Of a stretch of 64,000 nucleotides of DNA, positions 7,975 through 15,399 are shown piece after piece. The notes below the pieces were generated by a model. It was not told the origin of the DNA and did not search any database. It worked only from the letters and a program-made list of their open reading frames with translations. Each line of letters begins with the position of its first letter. The stretch's first letter is position 1. The position numbers and the translations under genes are program-made. The DNA lies in contig URNT01000004.1 in the NCBI GenBank assembly GCA_900549235.1, positions 1 to 64,000 on the forward strand, given 5' to 3'. The DNA comes from an uncultured Clostridium sp. (GTDB taxonomy: Bacteria > Bacillota > Clostridia > Lachnospirales > Lachnospiraceae).

Positions 7975-9174
7975 ATGAAAATAGAAAAAATTGAAGTATT
8001 TCGACTTTCAACATCTAATATTCAACAAAACAGCCCTATTGGCTGCCGAATTCATACCGACCAAGGAATTTACGGAGACGGTGAAGCTGGCATGGCATAC
8101 GGCATAGGTGGCAATGCCGCCTTTAGCATGATAACAGAGCTTGCTGAGATGATCATCGGTATGGATCCCCTTCAAACAGAACTAATCTGGGAGACGATGC
8201 GAAAAAAAACCTTCTGGGGACAAAATGGAGGTCCAGTTATATTTTCTGGAATTGCTGCCATCGATGTTGCATTATGGGACATTAAAGGAAAATATTTTAA
8301 TGTACCTGTCTACCAGCTTCTCGGCGGAAAAGTCCGCAATAAACTGCGAACCTATGCCAGCCAGCTCCAATTTGGCTGGGGAAATGTTCAAAAAGGTATC
8401 CCTCATCTATGGGCAGTAACTCCTGATGATTATGCTTACAACACAAAATTGGCTGTAGACGAAGGCTTTGATGCTATAAAAGTGGACTTCTTTGACCGAG
8501 ATGAAAAAGGAATCCCTTTAAATTTTCTAGATCAAACAGGCTTTCTTACTCCTCAGCAATTGAAAATGGTTGAAGCTCGTATGGAAGCGGTACGCCAAGC
8601 TGCTGGCGATGGAATCGATATCATTATGGAAAATCATTCATATCCTGATGCTATCGGCGCCGTTCAATTAGCAAAACTTGCAGAAAAATATAACATTATA
8701 GCATTTGAAGAACCTAACACACCTACACTTCAAAGTGTCGAATATATTTCTAAATGTACAAACATTCCAATTGCTAATGGTGAACGTCTATTTTCACGTT
8801 GGCAGTATGCTGAATATTTTAAACGGAATTTACTTCAACTGGCTCAGCCAGATATAGGAAATTGCGGCGGAATATCCGAAGTAAAAAAAATCTGTGACAT
8901 GGCACATGCTTATGATGCAGGCATTCAAATTCATGTGGCAGGGAGCCCCCTAGCCACCAATGCGGCACTTCACATAGAATGTACGATTCCTAATTTTATT
9001 ATTCATGAGCACCATACCTGTAACCGCATGGACACCTGTCTTGGACTTACAAAATATAATCCGCAGCCAGAAAATGGTTTTTTTACCATTCCAGATCTTC
9101 CAGGCATTGGCAACGAATTTTTACAGGAAGCAATTAACAATGCAATTCTTTATAAAGTAGTCGAATCTAACTAA
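7975..9174 (+). CDS. Enolase-superfamily sugar-acid dehydratase, paralogue 1
   Basis: The 399-residue protein belongs to the mandelate racemase/muconate lactonising group of the enolase superfamily. Visible catalytic positions are K169 in DAIKVD, metal ligands E219, E245 (EEP) and E270 (NGER), D293 (QPD), and His residues H221 (ENHS) and H320 (IHV). Two catalytic His and a Lys-x-Asp motif point to dehydration of an aldonic acid (galactonate or related) rather than racemisation; the exact substrate cannot be read from sequence. GGAGGAA precedes ATG 7975. It leads a cluster with an APC transporter and a second paralogue, and is markedly more AT-rich than the flanking genes. Confidence 0.85.
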   Translation: MKIEKIEVFRLSTSNIQQNSPIGCRIHTDQGIYGDGEAGMAYGIGGNAAFSMITELAEMIIGMDPLQTELIWETMRKKTFWGQNGGPVIFSGIAAIDVALWDIKGKYFNVPVYQLLGGKVRNKLRTYASQLQFGWGNVQKGIPHLWAVTPDDYAYNTKLAVDEGFDAIKVDFFDRDEKGIPLNFLDQTGFLTPQQLKMVEARMEAVRQAAGDGIDIIMENHSYPDAIGAVQLAKLAEKYNIIAFEEPNTPTLQSVEYISKCTNIPIANGERLFSRWQYAEYFKRNLLQLAQPDIGNCGGISEVKKICDMAHAYDAGIQIHVAGSPLATNAALHIECTIPNFIIHEHHTCNRMDTCLGLTKYNPQPENGFFTIPDLPGIGNEFLQEAINNAILYKVVESN

Positions 9175-9202
9175 CAGTTCTGCTAATATTGGGGGTATTA
9201 TT

Positions 9203-10612
9203 ATGGCAATTAATGTAATTCGTGAAAAAGAACCAAAGCCAGGAACTCTGGGCAAACCTGAATTATACGCATTAGCAATTGGTCAAGTAATTGGCGCCGG
9301 TGTTATAACACTTATCGTACCCGCCATCAAGATGACTGGATACTCTGCCTGGTTAGCTTATTTCACTGCTATTATCATGGGGTTTATTATGGTACTTCCA
9401 ACTGTCTTTATCTCCTCTGTTGTTCGAATGGGCGGCGGTAATTATTCTATGCTTTGCGGAATGGCGGGCCCCAGGACAGCTGGTATATATGCCTTCATGT
9501 ACCTAACTCAATGTTTAAGTCTTTCTTTATTTGGCGCATCTGCTTCTGCTTATTTAGGAGATATTATTCCTGTACTTGGAACCTCTACTGCACGAATGAT
9601 TGTAGGTGCATTGCTTTTAACTTTTTTCTATATTGTAAATCTGATGGGTGTGGACATTATGGCAAAAGCCCAGAAGATAATGACCTGGCTTCTCATTGCT
9701 GCCTTAGTTGTTTTTGCTGCTGTAGGGTTCTTTAACATAAGATTACCAGTCTTTGATTTCAACAATCCCGACTTCCTGCTAAATGGCTGGGGTATTACAT
9801 TCACAGACGGACAGATCTCCGGCGGCTTTTTCGGTGCCACACTACTATTTGTTTACTCCACACAAGGTTATTATATGACAACTGCTTATGGCCGCGATTC
9901 TAAAAATGCACGGCGCGATATTCCCCTTGTTCTTTTAATGGCAGTTCCAACCTTGATTGTCCTGTATGTCGGTGTTGCCATCGCAGGAGTTGGTGTTATG
10001 ACAGTAGATGAGTATGGAACATCAACCACTTTAGTCTTTGCCGCACAAAAAATCTTTCCAAAAGCCCTATTTTATGCATTTATTATAGGTGGTCCAATTA
10101 TGGCTCTTTTATCTACACTCAATTCAAGTTTTGCCTATAACGCTATTACAATTGGGCAATCCTGTGATGACGGCTGGCTTCCTGCATTCTTTGGTAAGAA
10201 AAATTCTAAACATGCACGGATTTATATTTTAACTTTTATGTATATAGTCGGAATGATTCCCATTATTTTTGGTCTTTCCATTACGGTTATCACAAATATG
10301 ACTCAGCTGTTTACTTCCTGCTTTGCACTTTTAAACTTTATCGCATATATGAAAATGCCAAAGCTTTACCCAAAAGCATGGAAAAAATCACGCTTTCATA
10401 CATCCAATTTTATTTATTACACCATTTGTATCATTTCCCTTTTGGGGTTCATCATTGTTTTATGGAAATCCTGCCTGTCTATGAGTCCTGCGCTTGCTGT
10501 TACCAATGTAGCGGCAATTGTTGTACTGGCTGTGATAGGGCTTCTCCGCAGTCAAAGCGGAACAATCAATATCCGTACTTCTCTTTGGGCTGAAACAGGT
10601 GAAAATGAATAG
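9203..10612 (+). CDS. APC-superfamily transporter
   Basis: The 469-residue protein has about 12 hydrophobic helices and the APC-type first-helix signature AIGQVIGAGVITL near residue 27. It sits 28 bp after dehydratase 1 and 40 bp before dehydratase 2, so it probably imports their substrate or a conjugate of it. APC permeases usually carry amino acids or amines, and an APC transporter between two acid-sugar dehydratases is unusual. The cargo could be an amino-acid-linked or nitrogen-containing acid sugar (inference). The next gene begins behind AAGGAG at 10636. Confidence 0.85.
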   Translation: MAINVIREKEPKPGTLGKPELYALAIGQVIGAGVITLIVPAIKMTGYSAWLAYFTAIIMGFIMVLPTVFISSVVRMGGGNYSMLCGMAGPRTAGIYAFMYLTQCLSLSLFGASASAYLGDIIPVLGTSTARMIVGALLLTFFYIVNLMGVDIMAKAQKIMTWLLIAALVVFAAVGFFNIRLPVFDFNNPDFLLNGWGITFTDGQISGGFFGATLLFVYSTQGYYMTTAYGRDSKNARRDIPLVLLMAVPTLIVLYVGVAIAGVGVMTVDEYGTSTTLVFAAQKIFPKALFYAFIIGGPIMALLSTLNSSFAYNAITIGQSCDDGWLPAFFGKKNSKHARIYILTFMYIVGMIPIIFGLSITVITNMTQLFTSCFALLNFIAYMKMPKLYPKAWKKSRFHTSNFIYYTICIISLLGFIIVLWKSCLSMSPALAVTNVAAIVVLAVIGLLRSQSGTINIRTSLWAETGENE

Positions 10613-10652
10613 TACAGTTATTAAATTTTTTTAAGAAAGGAGATACATATTT

Positions 10653-11843
10653 ATGAAAATTACAAGTATTGAGTGTTACATGGGGGATTTTATCACCGTA
10701 AAGGTCAACACAGACGAAGGCATCAGTGGCTTTGGTGAGGCAGGACTTGCTTATGGAAATTGCTGGGAAGCAGCCTTTGGGCAGTGTCAGGATTTTGCAA
10801 AACTGGTTATCGGAATGGATCCTTTTGACACTGAGAAAATATGGGAACATCTTCACCGCCATACTTTTTGGGGCATGGGAGGCGGAGTTGTAATTACCTC
10901 CGCAATGGCCGCTATCGATACTGCTTGCTGGGATATTAAGGGTAAAGCCCTGGGAGTACCTGTTTACAAGCTGATAGGCGGTAAAACCAATGAAAAGCTG
11001 CGCGCTTATGCATCCCAGCTCCAGTTTGGATGGAGGGATCTGATCCAGGCACAGGATAGCTTGTCCCTGCTTTACGATCCGAAAGATTACTATACTGTGA
11101 CAAAAAACGCTATAGAAGATGGATATGATGCGATCAAGGTAGATCCTGTATTCGCCCCACTGGATGAAAAGCCCTTTAATGAGGTATTCGCTTCTCAAGG
11201 AAATCATGTAAGAGGCTGTTACCGTTACCATGATCTTAAACGTTCTGTTGAACGTATTGCCGCATGCCGCGAAGCTGGTGGTCCTGATCTGGATATTATT
11301 GTTGAAATTCACTCCCTTCTGGATGCCAACACTGCCGCTGAACTTGGCAAAGCGTTAGAACCGCTTCACATTATGTATTATGAAGAACCAACCATGCCCT
11401 GTAATCCAGATATGTTTAAACATATCAAGTCCAAATGCAGCCTGCCTTTAGCCACTGGTGAACGCAGTTATACCCGTTGGGGATTCCGTCAATTCTTTGA
11501 AGATCGCTCTCTTGATATTATACAACCAGATTTATGCAATACAGGAGGTATTACCGAGACAAAGAAAATTTGCGATATGGCGCAGGTGTACGATATGGGA
11601 GTACAGATTCATGTATGCGGCGGTCCTATTGCTACAGCAGCTGCTTTACAGGTGGAAACTGCAATTCCTAATTTCACCATCCACGAGGAACACAATGCGA
11701 ATCTGCTTACCAAGTTTAAAAACGCAGGAAAATATTATTACGCCCCAGTAGATGGATTCTACACGGTTCCAGAGCTTCCAGGAATTGGTCAGGAAATGAG
11801 CGAAGAAGCCATGTCCACTACCCGCAAAGTTATAATCAAGTAA
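10653..11843 (+). CDS. Enolase-superfamily sugar-acid dehydratase, paralogue 2
   Basis: The 396-residue paralogue of the gene at 7975 has the same catalytic layout: K162 (IKVD), E218 and H220 (EIHS), E244 (EEP), E270 (TGER), D293 (QPD) and H320 (IHV). Its central loop (residues ~165-195) is different and longer, where substrate specificity usually lies, so the two may handle different stereoisomers. GAAAGGAG precedes the ATG. It is the last gene before a strong terminator. No aldolase or kinase for the 2-keto-3-deoxy product lies nearby. Confidence 0.85.
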   Translation: MKITSIECYMGDFITVKVNTDEGISGFGEAGLAYGNCWEAAFGQCQDFAKLVIGMDPFDTEKIWEHLHRHTFWGMGGGVVITSAMAAIDTACWDIKGKALGVPVYKLIGGKTNEKLRAYASQLQFGWRDLIQAQDSLSLLYDPKDYYTVTKNAIEDGYDAIKVDPVFAPLDEKPFNEVFASQGNHVRGCYRYHDLKRSVERIAACREAGGPDLDIIVEIHSLLDANTAAELGKALEPLHIMYYEEPTMPCNPDMFKHIKSKCSLPLATGERSYTRWGFRQFFEDRSLDIIQPDLCNTGGITETKKICDMAQVYDMGVQIHVCGGPIATAAALQVETAIPNFTIHEEHNANLLTKFKNAGKYYYAPVDGFYTVPELPGIGQEMSEEAMSTTRKVIIK

Positions 11844-11851
11844 ATATTCAA

Positions 11852-11890
11852 GGCGGCAATCTGCTTTTCCATCAGGTTGCCGCCTTTTAT
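11852..11890 (+). terminator. Intrinsic terminator after dehydratase 2
   Basis: GGCGGCAA (11852-11859) pairs with TTGCCGCC (11877-11884), a perfect 8-bp stem followed by TTTTATTT. It separates the dehydratase operon from the regulator gene. Confidence 0.9.
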
Positions 11891-11934
11891 TTGTAAAATC
11901 GTATTTCTATCATACTGACATAGCCAAAAACTAC

Positions 11935-11963
11935 GTGACAATTCTATTTTTAAGGTATACAAT
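11935..11963 (+). promoter_or_regulatory. Promoter of the GntR-family regulator
   Basis: GTGACA (11935-11940) and TACAAT (11958-11963) are separated by 17 bp, about 55 bp before the regulator's start. The regulator therefore has its own promoter behind the operon terminator. Confidence 0.65.
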
Positions 11964-12016
11964 AAAGAAAATCAGGCTTTTAAAAATGCCCAAACGATGT
12001 AGGAGTGAGTCATACA

Positions 12017-12793
12017 ATGAATATGAAAAAGCGAAAAATAAAACGTGTATCCGTCGTAGATCAGGTGAGCAATTCTATCAAAGAAGATATTGCAGCAAAA
12101 ATATATCAGCCTGGAGATAAGCTGCCATCTGAAGAAGTGCTTGCTGAAAGCTTTGGTGTAAATCGTCTCAGTGTACGTATGGCCCTGCAAAAACTTTGCG
12201 CTCTTGGAATAATTGAAACCCGTGTTGGTGAAGGATCTTATGTCCGCAATTTTTCATTTAAACCATTTTTAAACGAAATTGCTATCTTTTACGGAGATGA
12301 TTCCTATCTGGAGGAAATCCGCAGTTTTCGTAACCTCTTGGAATCAGAGTGTCTTCGCCTGGCCATTCAATCTTCTACTGACGAAGAACAGAAAGCTCTT
12401 CACGAAGCCCTTGAGCATTACAACCTTGCGTCCGAAACATATAACAGCGATATCAGCAATGAAGAATACCTGGATCAACTGGTTGATCTTGATCTGGCTT
12501 TTCATATGCAGGTTGTCAAAATGAGCCGGAATCGTCTGTATATTGATATTTACTCTATGGTACAGGTTTTAATACGAGATCATATCAAACAACTCCTTAG
12601 CCGCAGGGTCCATGCCCGTCATGAAAGAGGTCTTCCTATTGCTCCCTCCAGCGATACACATGCACAGATTTACGAAGCTATCATTTCTAGAAATACAGAG
12701 GTTGCTGCTCATCTTATAAGTGAACTTCTGGGAATTGTACCTGTCGAGGGAATGGATATTTTCAACAGCTCAGATATCTCATCTACCAGCTAA
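12017..12793 (+). CDS. GntR/FadR-family regulator of the dehydratase cluster
   Basis: The 258-residue protein has an N-terminal winged helix (YQPGDKLPSEEVLAESFGVN and RLSVRMALQKL, residues ~30-75) and an all-helical FCD-type C-terminal domain (~90-230). FCD regulators commonly bind organic acids, fitting a sugar-acid operon. ATG 12017 is chosen because AGGAG lies 11 bases before it; a GTG at 12005 would overlap that site. The gene follows the dehydratase operon in the same direction with its own promoter, so local control is likely. Confidence 0.82.
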   Translation: MNMKKRKIKRVSVVDQVSNSIKEDIAAKIYQPGDKLPSEEVLAESFGVNRLSVRMALQKLCALGIIETRVGEGSYVRNFSFKPFLNEIAIFYGDDSYLEEIRSFRNLLESECLRLAIQSSTDEEQKALHEALEHYNLASETYNSDISNEEYLDQLVDLDLAFHMQVVKMSRNRLYIDIYSMVQVLIRDHIKQLLSRRVHARHERGLPIAPSSDTHAQIYEAIISRNTEVAAHLISELLGIVPVEGMDIFNSSDISSTS

Positions 12794-12801
12794 ATGCATT
12801 G

Positions 12802-12841
12802 AAAAAGGGGCCTGCCTTACTAATTTGGTCAAGCAGGCCCC
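12802..12841 (-). terminator. Intrinsic terminator of cysK
   Basis: GGGGCCTGC (12807-12815) pairs with GCAGGCCCC (12833-12841). On the minus strand the stem is followed by TTTTTC, so it ends leftward transcription from cysK; the plus strand has no good U-run. Confidence 0.85.
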
Positions 12842-12853
12842 TGCTTAACAGCC

Positions 12854-13786
12854 TCACTCCATAAACAACGGCGTAGAGTAATATCTGTCTCCACTGTCAG
12901 GCAGAATGGCTACAATAGTTTTCCCTTCATTTTCAGGCCGCTTTGCCACCTGGATGGCGGCCCAGAGAGCTGCTCCGGAGGAGATACCGGTGAGAATCCC
13001 TTCTGTTTTTGCCAGCATACGGGAAACGGCAAAGGGAGTCTCATTGTCCACAGTGATGATCTCATCATAGATCTGGGTATTCAGAACCTCCGGTACAAAG
13101 CCGGCTCCGATACCCTGGATCTTGTGGGCGCCTGCCTGGCCGCCGGAAAGGACGGGGGAGGTGGCGGGCTCTACAGCTACGACCCGGAGCGAGGGCTTCT
13201 GCTGCTTTAAATAGGTTCCTGTGCCGGTAATGGTGCCGCCGGTGCCTACAGAGGCTACCAGTATATCTACCTCACCGTCGGTATCCCGCCAGATCTCAGG
13301 GCCGGTGGTTTCCATGTGGGCCTTTGGATTAACCGGGTTTACGAACTGGCCGGGAACGAAGCTTTCCGGGATCTCTGCCGCCAGTTCCTCTGCTTTTTTG
13401 ATGGCACCGCTCATTCCCTGGCTTCCGGGAGTGAGGACGATCTCAGCGCCGTATGTCTTCAGGATATTGCGGCGTTCCACACTCATGGTCTCAGGCATAG
13501 TCAGGATCATCCGGTAGCCCTTGGCAGCGGCAATGGATGCCAGACCGATGCCTGTGTTGCCGGAGGTCGGTTCAATGATTACAGAGTCCTCCTTCAGAAG
13601 TCCTTCAGCCTCTGCCGCCTCGATCATGGCCTTCGCAACACGGTCCTTTACACTTCCTGCCGGGTTCAGATATTCCAGCTTAACCAAAAGTCTGGCTTTT
13701 AAGCCTTCCTTCTTCTCAATTCCAGTTACCTCAAGCAGGGGGGTATTCCCTACCAGTTCCGCAGCTCCCTTGTAAATCCTTGACAT
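12854..13786 (-). CDS. cysK: O-acetylserine sulfhydrylase (cysteine synthase A)
   Basis: The 310-residue PLP enzyme makes L-cysteine from O-acetylserine and sulfide in the cytoplasm. Markers are the PLP lysine in NPAGSVKDR (~residue 46), the substrate loop PTSGNTGIGLA (~74), the phosphate-binding GTGGTITGTG (~180) and the C-terminal PDSGDRYYS. AAAGGGTGG lies before ATG 13786, and TATAAT is present about 60 bp upstream on the minus strand. It is a single-gene unit with a strong terminator. Confidence 0.95.
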   Translation of the reverse strand: MSRIYKGAAELVGNTPLLEVTGIEKKEGLKARLLVKLEYLNPAGSVKDRVAKAMIEAAEAEGLLKEDSVIIEPTSGNTGIGLASIAAAKGYRMILTMPETMSVERRNILKTYGAEIVLTPGSQGMSGAIKKAEELAAEIPESFVPGQFVNPVNPKAHMETTGPEIWRDTDGEVDILVASVGTGGTITGTGTYLKQQKPSLRVVAVEPATSPVLSGGQAGAHKIQGIGAGFVPEVLNTQIYDEIITVDNETPFAVSRMLAKTEGILTGISSGAALWAAIQVAKRPENEGKTIVAILPDSGDRYYSTPLFME

Positions 13787-13884
13787 AAGCGTCCACCCTT
13801 TCTATTTGTTTTCCTTTCATAGTTAATTGCTAGGTTTAGTAGGATTATAGAACCAGAACACAAAAATGTCAACTGTTTTTCTTT

Positions 13885-14100
13885 TTACTGCATCACTCCA
13901 TCTGCATCAAAGGTGTAGCTGACTCCGTCAATGGTCACAGGGCCGTTGATGCCGTCTACAGAACCATTGTCTGTACACTGCCAGATGGTACGGTTTGGAT
14001 AGTCATTGACTGTGCCATAGCGGGCGTACCAGATGTCATAGGGGATCTGGCTGGTATCCATATGCTCGTTATGTTTATGGGACCAGTAAGGTTGTTCCAA
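13885..14100 (-). pseudogene. C-terminal fragment of a GH25 lysozyme
   Basis: The 71-codon frame contains PYDIWYARYGTVNDYP and RTIWQCTDNGSVDGINGP, which resemble the C-terminal strands of the GH25 (Lys1/Cpl-1) muramidase barrel, ending with a partial wall-binding repeat (GVSYTFDADGVM). No ATG or GTG start is present; the only in-frame start is a TTG abutting GGAGG, too close to work. About two thirds of the enzyme is missing. It probably marks an old rearrangement joint between cysK and the gntR gene. Confidence 0.65.
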
Positions 14101-14108
14101 CCTCCCCT

Positions 14109-14786
14109 CTAATAGAACACCTTAAAATACTCCTCATACATTCTCCGTATAAACACCAGATGCTCCTTCATATAAAAATAAGCAAACTCCCCGTCTCTGG
14201 CCCGCAGCGCCCCGCAGATGCTCTGGTGCTGCTCGGCGATCTGGGCGGCTACGCTTTTCTGGCCTACAGGCGGGACAATGCTGCGGATGGTAGCGGAGGT
14301 TTCCATGCTGCTCAACTGGTCGAACCACTGGATCAGGATGGGGTTATGGGCGGCTTCGATGATGATGCGGTGGAAGTCGCTCTCCTCCCCATTTTTCGGG
14401 TTGATACTGGCCTCTAAGCGGCGCAGCTCTTCTTCTGTAATGGTGGCGGCGATCTGACGGGCGATGGCGGGCTCCAAAAGGATCCGGGCGTCAGTAGAAT
14501 GGAGAAAGCTCTCCTCATACTGGGCCTTTCCCTCCTGCTCGCACATAAGCTCACTACGGTCTACGGTGACAAAGCTGCCTTTTCCCTTGCGGGTCCTTAT
14601 GATTCCAGCCTCATTTAACAGCCTGAGAGCCTCCCGGACAGTGATCCGGCTGACACCAGTCATCTCGATCAGTTCCTTTTCACTGGGCAGGAGGTCTCCC
14701 TTCTGGTAAACGCCCTGTATGATCATGTTTTTTATCTGTTCTACCACCTGCTCATAAAGCTTGGGCCTGTTGACTACCTGAAACAT
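14109..14786 (-). CDS. GntR/FadR-family regulator of the C-S lyase/molybdoenzyme operon
   Basis: The 225-residue protein has an N-terminal winged helix (GVYQKGDLLPSEKELIEMTGVS, then ITVREALRLL, residues ~25-70) and an all-helical FCD domain from ~85. It is the last gene of a same-strand run that starts with the aminotransferase-like lyase at 21420, 78 bp after the Fe-S subunit gene; a TATGAT box in that gap suggests a promoter of its own. It is the natural candidate to bind the CTTGTTAT/ATAACAAG half-sites in front of the operon (inference). AAAGGA precedes ATG 14786. Confidence 0.82.
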   Translation of the reverse strand: MFQVVNRPKLYEQVVEQIKNMIIQGVYQKGDLLPSEKELIEMTGVSRITVREALRLLNEAGIIRTRKGKGSFVTVDRSELMCEQEGKAQYEESFLHSTDARILLEPAIARQIAATITEEELRRLEASINPKNGEESDFHRIIIEAAHNPILIQWFDQLSSMETSATIRSIVPPVGQKSVAAQIAEQHQSICGALRARDGEFAYFYMKEHLVFIRRMYEEYFKVFY

Positions 14787-14864
14787 TCTGATTCCTTTCT
14801 TTATACGGACTTTTTTACATCATAGCATAAAATAAGCGGGAAGGAACCATTTTCTTTTTGAATT

Positions 14865-15383
14865 TTACTCCGTCATGCCCCGCTGCTCTCCCATCATACG
14901 GGCCGCTTTTCTCCGGCGCTCCTCCTCCTGACGGGCCTTCAGCTCATCTTCATTTAAAAGTATCAGCGCTCCCGTAGGGCATACCTTTACGCAGGCGGGT
15001 ACAAGACCGGCCCTCTGGCGTTCAATACAGGCGTCACATTTACGCATTTTCCCGTCCGGGCCAAAGGTAGGCACACCGTAAGGACAGGCCATGGCGCAGG
15101 AGTGGCAACCAATGCAGTTGGAGGTATCATACAGGGTAAAGCCTGTTTCCTCATCCTTTGTCAGGCAGCCGCTGGGACAGCCCATAACGCAGGGCGCGTC
15201 GGCGCAGTGCATACAGCTCACTGAGTAAAAATGCAGCTCTCCTTTTTTCTCCTCCAGCGTAAATGTGCTGCGGAAGGGCTGCTCTCCCCCGGGTATATCA
15301 ATATCATTCTGATCCATGCAGGCCAGGGCGCAGGCGCCGCAGGCAGAGCATTTTTCAGAGTCAAAAAACAGGTAGCGTTTCAT
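14865..15383 (-). CDS. Four-cluster ferredoxin subunit of a molybdopterin oxidoreductase
   Basis: The 172-residue protein has the four cysteine motifs of DmsB/NrfC-type electron-transfer subunits: CSACGACALAC, CMHCADAPCVMGC, CIGCHSCAMACP, and a split fourth motif CDACIER...ACVKVCP. Each can hold a [4Fe-4S] cluster. No Tat or Sec signal is present, so the complex is probably cytoplasmic. It lies 16 bp after the molybdopterin subunit gene, its likely partner, and passes electrons to or from it. Confidence 0.9.
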   Translation of the reverse strand: MKRYLFFDSEKCSACGACALACMDQNDIDIPGGEQPFRSTFTLEEKKGELHFYSVSCMHCADAPCVMGCPSGCLTKDEETGFTLYDTSNCIGCHSCAMACPYGVPTFGPDGKMRKCDACIERQRAGLVPACVKVCPTGALILLNEDELKARQEEERRRKAARMMGEQRGMTE

Positions 15384-15399
15384 GTTTATCTTTCCTTTC

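Noticed and set aside
10566..11312. 248-codon minus-strand ORF across the APC/dehydratase junction
   Set aside because: It overlaps two strongly supported plus-strand genes and resembles no family.
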